In this document: positions 38,975-48,086 of the stretch, piece after piece
Layout of the letters: every line of letters begins with the position of its first letter
How positions within the stretch are numbered: position 1 is the first letter of the stretch
Assembly (NCBI GenBank): GCA_963734575.1
Contig: CAVTHT010000006.1
Location: forward strand, 124,001-188,000
DNA length: 64,000 nt
Reading direction: 5' to 3'
Source of the DNA: CAIWHR01 sp963734575
GTDB lineage: Bacteria > Pseudomonadota > Gammaproteobacteria > Burkholderiales > Casimicrobiaceae
Position numbers and translations under genes: made by a program
The notes under the pieces: model-generated
Database searches by the model: none
What the model was told of the DNA's origin: nothing
The model's input: the letters and a program-made list of their open reading frames with translations, nothing else

Positions 38975-39417
38975 CGGAACCTCCAGTCGAGGGGCGGCAT
39001 GCCCCGGGTTGAGTTGTTCTTCGGGTGCGGCAGGCAGCCGCGCACGGCGACGTGGAGGCTACGGGATGATTTATGACAATGTCAAGATGACAATTGTCAA
39101 ATCATCGCACGACAATAGATCACTGTTTTCAGCCTGTTAAGACCACGCGTCAATGACAACAGCATCCCGTGGCAATACCGGCAAAGGACGCTGAGCCGGG
39201 TGGGTGGAGCGTGAACGATGGGACCGGATGGTCCGGTCGGACCTGTTCCGCGGCGCCGAATGTGCCGATATCCGGGAACGTGCGCGATGCGCTGCCGCCG
39301 GCAGCGTCGGGCACGGGTGCCGACCTGGTGATCCCCCGATGCCCGTCAAAGAACCCGAGTCAGCGACCGTCCCCGACGGTCAGGTCAGCCTGCTGCACGA
39401 AGACGACGAGTCGCGCG
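38975..39417. other. Gene-free 443-bp region upstream of iorAB
   Basis: No convincing gene is seen on either strand. Positions 39065–39150 are strikingly AT-rich for this genome and carry the palindromes described separately; they look like the promoter of the minus-strand iorAB transcript. The remainder, 39160–39417, is high-GC with only short incidental open frames. Confidence 0.6.
39074..39099. promoter_or_regulatory. Tandem palindromic operators upstream of iorAB
   Basis: Two perfect palindromes sit side by side: TGACAATGTCA (39074–39084, odd-centred) and TGACAATTGTCA (39088–39099). Both share TGACA/TGTCA half-sites, with centres about 14.5 bp apart. Isolated TGACAA or GACAAT half-sites recur at 39110–39116 and 39153–39158. 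This is typical of a dimeric repressor (TetR, MarR or GntR class) controlling the iorAB promoter, 100–125 bp upstream of the iorA start. The regulator is not encoded nearby. Confidence 0.55.
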
Positions 39418-39714
39418 CTAGGTATTACCGCGCCGTGGTCCAGTCTTACGCAGGCTGTTCAGGTGATGCACGTACCGCTCGAAGCCCTCTCCTACCGGCT
39501 TCGGAGTCTCCGAGTGACGGAGGACCCCCGCACCGATGACCGTCTCGCGGTCGAACTCGGCCAGCGCCTTCGCCTGCATCTCCGCGGGCATGGCGCGCAG
39601 CAGCGAGATCACGAGGCACTGCAGCGCCATCAGCTCGCCCTTCTGATCGTTGACGACGGCAGCCATGCGCTCGAGCGGGTTCATGCCGGGCTCCTCGGGG
39701 ATGTCGTCACGCAT
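39418..39714 (-). CDS. Hypothetical protein (98 residues)
   Basis: From the ATG at 39714: MRDDIPEEPGMNPLERMAAV, a helical core (GELMALQCLVISLLRAMPAEM, QAKALAEFDRETVIGA) and a polar tail. It looks like a small all-helical cytosolic protein similar in pattern to short conserved proteins of unknown function in Burkholderiales. No motif identifies a role. Confidence 0.55.
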   Translation of the reverse strand: MRDDIPEEPGMNPLERMAAVVNDQKGELMALQCLVISLLRAMPAEMQAKALAEFDRETVIGAGVLRHSETPKPVGEGFERYVHHLNSLRKTGPRRGNT

Positions 39715-39833
39715 AACGGGTGAATGTAGCAAACCTCGCGTCCGCTACAAAACGGGACCCGCAAAAGGTACGCCGCGGCCGGCCCGGGTGAGACGCGCAC
39801 TAATCACGCGGCGCGCGGGCGCGATGTCGCATC

Positions 39834-40577
39834 TCAGCCCAGCGTCGTCAGCACCGGGGCGTGGTCGCTGGTGCCGACGTCGGCCAGCACCGTACAGCTC
39901 GACACGCGCGCGGCGAGGCTTTGCGACGCAAGGATGTAGTCGATGCGCCACCCGATGTTGCGCTGGCGCATGTTCCGCCACGGCGCCCACCACGTGAACA
40001 TGTTGGCGTCGTCCGGATGCAGCGACCGCGCGACGTCGACGAGCCGATCGTCGAGCATGGATTCGAAGAGCTCGCGCTCCTCCGGCCGCTGGCCGATCAC
40101 GCCCGGCTTCTTCTCGCGCGGATGCACGTCCATGTCGGTGCGGGCGATGTTGATGTCTCCGCACAGCACGAGCTGGCGGCCTTCGTCGTGAATCTGCCTG
40201 GTCCAGGCGACGAGCTCGCGCAGGAAGCGGATCTTCGCGTCGTAATCCTTGCCGCCGTTGGGCACGTACACCGAGGCGATCACGAGATCGCCGAAGCGTG
40301 CCTGCACGATGCGCGTCTCCATGTCGAACGCGGGGTGACTGAACTCGGGCTCCGTGTCGAACGCGCCCTTGCGGATGTGCAGCGAGACGCCGGAGTAGCC
40401 ACGCTGGCCGTGCCAGTAGGTGGTGTAGTCGGCGATCTTGCAGCTGTCCGGAATCTGCGTCGGATCGGCCTTGAGCTCCTGCAGGCAAACGACGTCCGGC
40501 TGGTCGCGCGCGAGCCATTCGCAGAACTGCGCCTCGCGCGCACGGATGCCGTTGACGTTCCAGGTGGCGATCTTCAT
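39834..40577 (-). CDS. xthA: Exodeoxyribonuclease III (AP endonuclease)
   Basis: A 247-residue base-excision-repair enzyme that cuts 5' to abasic sites and degrades 3' ends. MKIATWNVNGIRAR marks the start at 40577. Active-site motifs are LQELKADP (metal-binding Glu), YVPNGGKDY, LCGDINIARTDMDVHP (Asp/Asn pair), GWRIDYILAS and the catalytic His in VGTSDHAPV. Length and all motifs are standard. The DUF2721 gene lies 12 bp upstream on the same strand. Confidence 0.96.
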   Translation of the reverse strand: MKIATWNVNGIRAREAQFCEWLARDQPDVVCLQELKADPTQIPDSCKIADYTTYWHGQRGYSGVSLHIRKGAFDTEPEFSHPAFDMETRIVQARFGDLVIASVYVPNGGKDYDAKIRFLRELVAWTRQIHDEGRQLVLCGDINIARTDMDVHPREKKPGVIGQRPEERELFESMLDDRLVDVARSLHPDDANMFTWWAPWRNMRQRNIGWRIDYILASQSLAARVSSCTVLADVGTSDHAPVLTTLG

Positions 40578-40589
40578 CGAAGCCATGCT

Positions 40590-41072
40590 TTAGCGAACCG
40601 GCGGACGATCACGGCGAGGGGCGCCGAACTGCGCGGGATCGATGTGGGTGGAATGGGTGGCGAGATACACCTCGCGCAGGAAGGAAGCGAGCCCGCCGAT
40701 CAGGGCCAGCATCGCTACGACGAACAGGCCGCCCGACACGACGCGCAGATCGGTGCCCACGAACTCGTCCATGAACAACACCATGATGACGAGGCACACG
40801 AGCAGGGCGGCGGCGGTGCAGAAGTTGATCGCCCAGCTGGCTAGCCGGCGCCGATGCTCGAGAATCGTGAGCTCGGCACGCGCCGCGTCGAGACGGCGCG
40901 CATCCATCGTCGACCACGCCTGCTCGAGGAACCGCGAACGGTCGATGACGCGCGCGAGGCGATTCGCCATGACTCCCAGCAGACCGGCGATGCCCGTCAG
41001 CAGGAAGACCGGAGCAATGGCGAGCTGGATGGCGTGCGCGATCAGCGCGCCGCCGACATCGGTGGTTGGCAT
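40590..41072 (-). CDS. DUF2721 membrane protein
   Basis: A 160-residue inner-membrane protein from the ATG at 41072. LIAHAIQLAIAPVFLLTGIAG is the first membrane helix, followed by the family stretch ANRLARVIDRSRFLE and a helical loop. Two further helices follow (FCTAAALLVCLVIMVLFM, VVSGGLFVVAMLALIGGLAS). The pattern is that of DUF2721. Its function is unknown. It sits immediately upstream of xthA. Confidence 0.8.
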   Translation of the reverse strand: MPTTDVGGALIAHAIQLAIAPVFLLTGIAGLLGVMANRLARVIDRSRFLEQAWSTMDARRLDAARAELTILEHRRRLASWAINFCTAAALLVCLVIMVLFMDEFVGTDLRVVSGGLFVVAMLALIGGLASFLREVYLATHSTHIDPAQFGAPRRDRPPVR

Positions 41073-41194
41073 CGGACCAGGTTCACGCAGGTGGACTGCA
41101 CGCGCGAAGGCGCGGGCAACGCCAACTTTACCATCGCCGATCGCGCCGGCGCAGCGTCGCACCGTCCGGGCGCCGAGGATGGCGGCGTGCGGTG

Positions 41195-43855
41195 CTATCG
41201 CGACCAGGGCGGAGCGCCGGCGTTGCCGATCGCGTAGCGCTCCATCGCCGCGCGCACGCGTTCGCCGGACGCGGCATCGCCGCGCCCCAAAGCATCCAGC
41301 GCCGCGATGACGATGTGGTGGCGATCGACTTCGAAGAAGCGGCGCAGTGCCTGCCGCGTGTCGCTGCGGCCGAAGCCGTCGGTGCCGAGCGCGACGAACG
41401 GCGCCGCGATGTACGACGCGATGAGCTGCGGGTACGCGCGGACGTAATCGGTCGCCGCGATCACGGGCGCATCGCCATCCAGGCATTGTTCGACGTGGCT
41501 TCGCCGCTTCGGCGCGCCGGGAGAGAGCCGGTTCGACCGCTCGACCTCGCGCGCGTCCCGGGCGAGCTCGGTGAAGCTCGTCACGCTCCAGGTCTCGGCG
41601 CTGACCTGCCAGTCGTCGCGCAGGAGCTTCGCGGCGGCGATCACTTCGCGCAGGATCGTGCCCGAGCCGAGAAGCCGCACTTGCGGCGCGCCGGCGCTTT
41701 CGTCCGCTGCCAGCCGGTACATGCCCCGGATGATGTCGGCCTCCGTCCCCGCTTGCAGCGACGGCTGCGCGTAGTTCTCGTTCATCACGGTGACGTAATA
41801 GAACACGTCCTCGTGCTCTTCCATCATCCGCCGCGCGCCATGATCGAGGATCACGGCGAGCTCGCACGCGAACGCGGGATCGTAGGCGCGGCAGTTGGGC
41901 ACCGTCGCGGCGACCAGATGGCTGCTGCCGTCCTGATGCTGCAAGCCTTCGCCGGCGAGCGTCGTGCGGCCGGCGGTAGCGCCGAGCAGGAAGCCGCGCG
42001 CACGCTGGTCCGCGGCGGCCCAGATGAGATCGCCGACGCGCTGGAAACCGAACATCGAGTAATAGATGTAGACCGGCAGCATGGCGACGCCATGCACGCT
42101 GTACGCCGTGGCCGCCGCCACCCACGACGACAGGGCGCCCGCCTCGGTGATGCCTTCCTCGAGCAGCTGGCCGTCCTGCGCCTCGCGGTAGCGCAGCATC
42201 GATGCGGCGTCCTCCGGCTCGTAGAGCTGGCCGACGGGCGAATAGATGCCGATCTGCCGGAACAGGTTGGCCATGCCGAAGGTACGCGCCTCGTCGGCGA
42301 CGATCGGCACGATGCGAGGGCCGAGCTCCTTGTCGCGCAACAGGTTGCTGATGAGCCGCACCGCTGCCGTGGTCGTCGACATCTCGTGGCCGGCGGCCGC
42401 GGTGGCGAATCCGGCGTAGCTGTCGAGCGATGGCACCTTCACCGGATCGGCGCGGGGACGGCGCGCCGGCAAAGCGCCGCCGAGCGCAGCACGGCGCTCG
42501 CGCAGGTACGTGAGCTCGGCACTGCCGTCGGGCAATGAATAGAAGCGCATTTCGCTCACGTCGGCGTCGGACAGATGCAGGCCGAAGCGATCGCGAAAGC
42601 GGCGCAGCGCCTCGACGTCGAGCTTCTTCTGCTGATGGGCCGTCATGCGCGACTCGCTCACGCCGCCCATGCCGTAGCCCTTCTTCGTCTTGGCAAGGAC
42701 GACGGTGGGCTGGCCGCGGTGCGCCTGCGCCGCGCGCAGCGCTGCGTACAGCTTGCGGAAATCGTGACCGCCGCGCTTCAGCGCGTCGATCTCGCCCGGC
42801 GTCATGTGCGCGACGAGCGCGCGCAACTCCGGATCGAGGCCGAAGAAGTGGCTCTGGTTGTAGGCGCCGTCGTTGGCACCGAGGGTCTGGTATTCACCGT
42901 CCACCGTCGCCGCGAACTGGCGCAGCAACGCATGATGCGTGTCGCGCGCGAACAGGCCGTCCCAGTCGGAACCCCAGAGCACCTTGATGACGTTCCAGCC
43001 CGCGCCGATGAACAGCGACTCGAGCTCCTGGATGATCTGGCCGTTGCCGCGCACCGGGCCGTCGAGCCGTTGCAGGTTGCAATTGATGATCAGCGTGAGG
43101 TTGTCGAGCTTCTCGCGCGCGGCAAGCGTGAGCGCGGCGGTCGATTCGGGCTCGTCCATCTCGCCATCGCCGAACACGCCCCAGACGTGGCGATCACCCA
43201 TCGCGGCAATCCCGCGATGCTCGAGATAGCGCATGAAGCGCGCGTGATAGATCGCGCTGATCGGGCCGATGCCCATCGAGCCGGTCGGGAACTGCCAGAA
43301 GGCCGGCATCAGCCAGGGATGCGGATAGGACGACAGACCCGTGCCGCCCACCTCCTGCCGGTAGTTCGCGAGCTGTGCCTCCGTGAGGCGGCCTTCGAGG
43401 AAGGCGCGCGCATACACCCCGGGTGCCGAATGCGGCTGATAGAACACGAGGTCCGCGTCGCTTGCCGGCGTGGCCGCGCGGAAGAAGTGATTGAACCCGA
43501 CCTCGAAGATCTCGGCGGCGGAAGCGTAGCTCGCAATGTGGCCACCGAGCTCGCCATACGCCGCGTTCGCGCGCACGACCATCGCCAGCGCATTCCAGCG
43601 CATCACCGACGTGATCCGCTCCTCGAGCACGAGATCACCCGGATACGGCCCCTGCTCCTCGACCGGGATCGTGTTCTGGTACGCCGAGTACGGCCGCACG
43701 TGCGCGAGGATGCCGAGATGCTGCGCACGCTCCTCGAGGCGCTTCAGCAGGTACTGCCCGCGCTCCTTGCCCCCCGCCTGTACGGCCGCTGCGAGGGCGT
43801 CGAGCCATTCCTGCGTCTCCGCGGGATCGGTGTCGTCTTCGGGCAGCGTGCTCAT
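41195..43855 (-). CDS. aceE: Pyruvate dehydrogenase E1 component, homodimeric type
   Basis: An 886-residue ThDP enzyme that decarboxylates pyruvate and reductively acetylates lipoyl-E2. The start at 43855 gives MSTLPEDDTDPAETQEWLDA. The ThDP motif is WGVFGDGEMDEPESTAAL with later NLTLIINCNLQRLDGPVRGN, and FDHFHR-like elements include HLVAATVPNCRAYDPAFACE and YYVTVMNENYAQP near the C-terminus. Length matches bacterial AceE. No aceF or lpd gene lies next to it on either side, so it is either a split locus or a second E1 copy. Confidence 0.94.
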   Translation of the reverse strand: MSTLPEDDTDPAETQEWLDALAAAVQAGGKERGQYLLKRLEERAQHLGILAHVRPYSAYQNTIPVEEQGPYPGDLVLEERITSVMRWNALAMVVRANAAYGELGGHIASYASAAEIFEVGFNHFFRAATPASDADLVFYQPHSAPGVYARAFLEGRLTEAQLANYRQEVGGTGLSSYPHPWLMPAFWQFPTGSMGIGPISAIYHARFMRYLEHRGIAAMGDRHVWGVFGDGEMDEPESTAALTLAAREKLDNLTLIINCNLQRLDGPVRGNGQIIQELESLFIGAGWNVIKVLWGSDWDGLFARDTHHALLRQFAATVDGEYQTLGANDGAYNQSHFFGLDPELRALVAHMTPGEIDALKRGGHDFRKLYAALRAAQAHRGQPTVVLAKTKKGYGMGGVSESRMTAHQQKKLDVEALRRFRDRFGLHLSDADVSEMRFYSLPDGSAELTYLRERRAALGGALPARRPRADPVKVPSLDSYAGFATAAAGHEMSTTTAAVRLISNLLRDKELGPRIVPIVADEARTFGMANLFRQIGIYSPVGQLYEPEDAASMLRYREAQDGQLLEEGITEAGALSSWVAAATAYSVHGVAMLPVYIYYSMFGFQRVGDLIWAAADQRARGFLLGATAGRTTLAGEGLQHQDGSSHLVAATVPNCRAYDPAFACELAVILDHGARRMMEEHEDVFYYVTVMNENYAQPSLQAGTEADIIRGMYRLAADESAGAPQVRLLGSGTILREVIAAAKLLRDDWQVSAETWSVTSFTELARDAREVERSNRLSPGAPKRRSHVEQCLDGDAPVIAATDYVRAYPQLIASYIAAPFVALGTDGFGRSDTRQALRRFFEVDRHHIVIAALDALGRGDAASGERVRAAMERYAIGNAGAPPWSR

Positions 43856-44094
43856 GAAAGGTCGCGTCGGGAAGGGTCGTGTTCGCATGGCGCGAGATGC
43901 GGATACGCGCCGTTCCGGCCGCACCCCGGTCGCGTCCTATTCTGACATCACCGTGGCATGAAACATAACGACCGTGCCATTGGTCTCTCACGCTGATGCA
44001 AACCCAAGTGGGGCCGACGATGGACCTGACCAACCCAGCCCGGCGGGCAATTCTTACCTGTGCGACGCTCGCCTCGGCAAATGGCCGTCGCACG

Positions 44095-45637
44095 ATGCCA
44101 TTGCGGCGCGCATTGCTCGCAGTGTCGGTGGCGATCGGATCCGCGGCGCGCGCGCAGGGTGCCATCGACAACGCGGACATCGCACGTGATGGCACGACTG
44201 CGCCGGGCGCAATGCGGGCCACGGCGCCTGCAGCGGTCCCCGCGTTCCGCGACTCGATCTTCCGCGATCCGGCGCGACTGCTCGCGCAGCAGGAGTCGCA
44301 GGCGACGCCTGCCGGCGAAGCCGCTGCACTGTCGCCAATGCAGGACTGGAATGGCATGCAGAAGAGCTACGTCATTCCGGCGTTGGAGATCATCGGCTTC
44401 GACATGCTGCTGAACCTGTATGACCGTGCCCATTACGGCTGCTGCGATTTCCATTCGAACCTGCCGTCGATCAGGCGCAACCTACGCAGCAGCTGGGTGG
44501 TGGATGCGGACACGTTCACCGTCAACCAGATCGGCCATCCGTATCAGGGGTCGATGTACCACGGGTTCGCGCGGGCGTCCGGTCTCGGCTACTGGCCGGC
44601 CCTCGGGTACACGTTCGCCGGCAGCGCGTTCTGGGAGATCGCAGGCGAGACGACACCGCCTTCGAAGAACGACCAGATTTCCACCGGCATCGGCGGCAGC
44701 TTCCTCGGCGAGGCGTTGTTCCGGATGGCCAACCTGTGGCTCGAGCAGGAGCACGGTTCGCCCTTCTGGCGCGAGGCCGGCGCGGCCGTGATTTCGCCGC
44801 CGGTCGGCTTCAACCGGCTCGCGTTCGGCAACCGTTTCGACGCCATCTTCGCAAGTCATCAACCGGACTATTACAGTCGACTGCAGGCCGGGGTCAGCTC
44901 GGCGACGCAGAATCGAGCCCGGCACGTCGACGGAGGTTAAGCGCAACGAAGGCGTCGTCAACTTCGCCATCGACTACGGACTGCCGGGCAAGGCCGGCTA
45001 TACCTACAAGCGACCGTTCGATCTCTTCAGCTTCGAAGCGTCCGCGTCGACGGCCATTGGCGTCGAGAGCGTGCTGACCCGCGGCCTGCTGGTCGGCACC
45101 GACTACGCGCTCGGGGAACACTACCGCGGCGCGTGGGGACTCTACGGCAGCTACGATTACATCGCGCCGCAGGTCTTCCGCACGGCGAGCACGGCGCTGT
45201 CGCTCGGCACGACGGGCGAGTACCGGTTCGCGCCACGCTTCGCCGTGCGCGGTACCGGGCTTCTCGGCGTCGGCTACGCAACCGTGAGCACGATCAACGG
45301 TGCCGACGACGAACGCTCCAACCACTACGGCATCGCGCCACAGGCGGCGCTGGGCCTGCGGTTCATCATGGGCGACCGGGCATCGCTGGATTTCACGGGG
45401 CGCGAGTACTTCGTCAGCCGCGTCTCGGGCGGATCGCGCGGCGGCCACGACAACGTGCTGCGCGGCGATGTAACGTTCACCTGGCGCGTGCACGGACCGC
45501 ATGGTGTCGCGGTGAAATACCAGGTCTCGCGTCGCGACTCGTCGTTCCCGGATCTGGGCGATATGACGCAGACGCGCGGCACGGTGGGAATCTTCTACAC
45601 GCTGCTCGGGCGCGAGCGGTTCGCCATCGGCGATTGA
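44095..45637 (+). pseudogene. DUF3943-type outer-membrane protein (one frameshift)
   Basis: About 513 codons. The start at 44095 gives a signal peptide (MPLRRALLAVSVAIGSAARAQ). The central part has MQKSYVIPALEIIGFDMLLN, VNQIGHPYQGSMYHGFARASG and FWEIAGETTPPSKNDQISTG, characteristic of the DUF3943 family. After a shift near 44915 it continues NFAIDYGLPGKAGYTYKRPF, and the C-terminal third alternates polar and hydrophobic residues as in a beta-barrel (GLYGSYDYIAPQVF, GIAPQAALGLRFIMGDR). It is likely an outer-membrane protein of unknown function, divergent from aceE. Confidence 0.72.
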
Positions 45638-45748
45638 CCGGCTGTAGTGCCTTCTCCTACGCGCTTTTGGGTATCCGGCTGATAAAGGCGCCCCGAGGCT
45701 TGCTGCAAAGTGGCAATCACATTGGGTCTCTACGTGAACGGAGGACGT

Positions 45749-45913
45749 ATGATCTCTTGGGCTGTCACTTTCTTCATCATCGCGCTCGTCGCGGCGGTGC
45801 TCGGCTTCAGCGGAATCGCGGGAGCTGCCGCGAACATCGCGTGGATCCTGGCTGCGATCGGCATCGTTCTCGCCATCGTGTTCTTCGTGTCGGGCCGGCG
45901 TCCGCCGGTGTAG
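45749..45913 (+). CDS. DUF1328 small membrane protein (YtjA-like)
   Basis: A 54-residue protein from the ATG at 45749, with GGAGG upstream. It has two hydrophobic segments: MISWAVTFFIIALVAAVLGF and IAWILAAIGIVLAIVFFVSG. The GFSGIAGAA turn is the DUF1328 signature. Such proteins are often stress-induced inner-membrane proteins of unknown function. An intrinsic terminator follows 24 bp after the stop. Confidence 0.88.
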   Translation: MISWAVTFFIIALVAAVLGFSGIAGAAANIAWILAAIGIVLAIVFFVSGRRPPV

Positions 45914-45936
45914 CGAAGCCGTAGCAGCAGCAACCC

Positions 45937-45967
45937 GGAAAGGGCGCCGTCGGCGCCCTTTCCATTT
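45937..45967 (+). terminator. Intrinsic terminator after the DUF1328 gene
   Basis: A perfect 12-bp stem GGAAAGGGCGCC / GGCGCCCTTTCC with a GTC loop, followed by ATTTG. Stability is high; the T-tract is short. Confidence 0.75.
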
Positions 45968-46073
45968 GTCGGCCCCGGTCGCAGCCGGACGCGAACCTGT
46001 CGCAGCTCCCGCGGCAGTACACTGTGCTCGCGCCGGCGCAGCGAGCGCGGTGCAATCATCCACGGGAGTGCAC

Positions 46074-46693
46074 ATGCAGATCACCGACGTCCTCGCCCAG
46101 ATGGGCGGCCTGCAATCGATAGCAAGGGAACTGGGGGTCAGCGACAGCGAGGTGGCGAGCGGCGCCGACGCGCTCGTGCCGGCAATCCTCGGCGGCTTCA
46201 AGAAGCAGGCGCAGTCGCAGCCCTCGGGCATCGAAGGCCTGGGCGGATTGCTCGGCCAGCTCGGCGGCGGAGGCCTGCTCGACAACGTGCTCGCGCCGCA
46301 GCCCACCGATGTGAGTCGCGGCAACGACGTGCTCGGACAGATCTTCGGTTCCAAGGACGTGAGTCGCGCCGTCGCGCAGAATGCGGCGACGCAATCGGGC
46401 CTCGATCCTTCGCTGCTCAAGAAGATGCTGCCCATGCTGGCGATGCTCGTCGCGGGTTTCATGGCCAAGCGCGGCAGTGCAGGTATGGGAGCGCACCGGC
46501 CGCACCCGGTGGCGGCCTCGGCGACATGCTGGGCGGGCTGCTGGGTGGACGCGGTGCGGGTTCGGGGATGCCCATGCCCGGTACGGCGTCGGGCGGCACC
46601 GCGATGGGCGGGCTCGGCGCGATGCTCGACATGAATGGCGACGGCAACGTGCTCGACGACATCATGCGCATGGCGGGGAAAGCGATGCGCTAG
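46074..46693 (+). pseudogene. DUF937 protein (one frameshift)
   Basis: From the ATG at 46074: MQITDVLAQMGGLQSIAREL, then VSDSEVASGADALVPAILGGF, QIFGSKDVSRAVAQNAATQSG and LDPSLLKKMLPMLAMLVAGF. This is the DUF937/YidB-like domain. A shift near 46490 moves into a Gly/Met-rich tail and then GGLGAMLDMNGDGNVLDDIM to a TAG at 46691. The D-x-N-x-D-x-N motif in the tail resembles a calcium-binding loop. Function unknown. Confidence 0.78.
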
Positions 46694-46747
46694 CGCCTCG
46701 CTCGCCGTGCGCGCATCCTGCGTCGGTCATGCGTTCCGCAGCACAAC

Positions 46748-46774
46748 AAAAAGCCCGCACTCGGCGGGCTTTTT
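46748..46774. terminator. Bidirectional intrinsic terminator
   Basis: AAAAAGCCCGC-ACTCG-GCGGGCTTTTT is a GC stem with A- and T-tracts on both sides, 55 bp after the DUF937 stop and 18 bp before the end of the converging gene. It would terminate transcripts from both strands. Confidence 0.9.
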
Positions 46775-46791
46775 GCTGACGTGGACGGCGT

Positions 46792-47046
46792 TCAGTTCGC
46801 AGACGTCGCGACGACCTTGCCTTCCGGCACGAGCGTCTTGCTCTTGGCCTGCGCCTGTTTCGCGGGCGTCGCTGCGGCGGCCTTGATGTTCGCGGGCATC
46901 TTGCTCGACGCCGGCGCCGGCGCAACGGCCATCTTCGCGGGCGGAGCGGCGGAGGCCGACGTATCGTCGTAGTCGCCGCACGCCCAGCCGGTTACCGGAG
47001 CCAATGCGAACATCGCCAACGCACCCAGCACTACGGGCTTGTTCAT
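46792..47046 (-). CDS. Small secreted Ala/Lys-rich protein (84 residues)
   Basis: The ATG at 47046 is preceded by AGGAGGTGCCC. A signal peptide MNKPVVLGALAMFALAPVTG with cleavage near GWAC releases a short, low-complexity Ala/Pro/Lys-rich product (APPAKMAVAPAPASSKMPAN, AAATPAKQAQAKSKTLVPEG). Its composition resembles periplasmic or histone-like low-complexity proteins. No family is recognised. Confidence 0.6.
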   Translation of the reverse strand: MNKPVVLGALAMFALAPVTGWACGDYDDTSASAAPPAKMAVAPAPASSKMPANIKAAAATPAKQAQAKSKTLVPEGKVVATSAN

Positions 47047-47189
47047 GGGCACCTCCTGTCGAGTGGACCGAGCGACGAATCTGCGCGCATCGAGAATGGT
47101 TGTCAACAACGCGGCGGGAGGGGCTATACGCACCGCGTGCGGCGCCCGCGGAGCCTTCGCGCGCCAGCCCCACATGAGTCAGATGCGCA

Positions 47190-47867
47190 TCAGCGACCGG
47201 CCTTGGCATTCCGCGCGGCGTCCTTTGCGAGGTCCGCACGCGCTTCCCTGGGATTGAGCCACAGCAGCGCACGCCCGGGGTCGAGCTCGAAGTAGACGGT
47301 CGCGCCGGCGTACACCAGCACCATGAGCGCGCCGCCGATCCAGGGCCCGAGAAGACCGAACAGGCCGGTCGTAGCCGCGATGACGACGACCAGCCAGCGC
47401 GCGACGACGAATGCCGCGCGATGCTTGAGCACACGCTCGTCGTCGTCGCGTGCGAGCAGATCGCGATGCGCCTGAATGCCGGCCGTCACGGAGCCGCCCA
47501 CTTGCAGAGCGATGCCGGTGATGAAGGAGCGATCCGCCAGCGCGGTCCCGATCGACCAGTCGAACTGCATCAGCACGATGAACAGCGGCACGCCGAGCGG
47601 AATGGAGATCAGCGCTGCGCCGAGCAGCGCGCCGAGGCCGGCGCGTATCCAGTCCAGAGGCCCGCGGAGCGGCCTGCCGCGCTCGCCCGGCTTCCCGAGC
47701 CCCGTGATGTGCCGCGCGATCAGCAGCACCACCACGGCGAACGCGAGCACCGTGTCGATGAAGTAGAGCACCAGCAGGTTCGCTGCGGACCAGCCGAGAA
47801 ACAGCACGCCCGCGACCGGCACCAGGTTGCGCGCGACGACCGAGACGACGGCGGCAGGCGGGATCAT
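47190..47867 (-). CDS. Multi-pass membrane protein, DUF6498-like
   Basis: A 225-residue membrane protein from the ATG at 47867. Hydrophobic stretches include VVARNLVPVAGVLFLGWSAA, LLVLYFIDTVLAFAVVVLLI, ALISIPLGVPLFIVLMQFDW and ARWLVVVIAATTGLFGLLGP. The pattern WSAANLLVLYFIDT is typical of a proteobacterial family I associate with DUF6498. Function unknown. It is divergent from the cytochrome gene. Confidence 0.6.
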   Translation of the reverse strand: MIPPAAVVSVVARNLVPVAGVLFLGWSAANLLVLYFIDTVLAFAVVVLLIARHITGLGKPGERGRPLRGPLDWIRAGLGALLGAALISIPLGVPLFIVLMQFDWSIGTALADRSFITGIALQVGGSVTAGIQAHRDLLARDDDERVLKHRAAFVVARWLVVVIAATTGLFGLLGPWIGGALMVLVYAGATVYFELDPGRALLWLNPREARADLAKDAARNAKAGR

Positions 47868-48086
47868 GGCGCGTAGCTTAATGCGTCGGCGGCGCGATCG
47901 CCATGCGCCATCGCTGCGGCGCAGTGGAGCGCGCACCGCGCATGCCGGTGCGAACGAAAGGCCTTGACGCATCCCGGCCTTGCTTGCAGCATCCGATGCG
48001 CGCCGCGGACCGGCCCCGGGTCCGCCGGGAGGTGCATGCCGCGATTGCACTGTCGCGCTCATCCAACCATCGCCACCGGAGACCGC

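Noticed and set aside
40590..42125. A 511-codon minus-strand open frame overlapping aceE
   Set aside because: Only its last 160 codons (DUF2721) are protein-like; the rest is out of frame within aceE, where stops are rare because of GC content.
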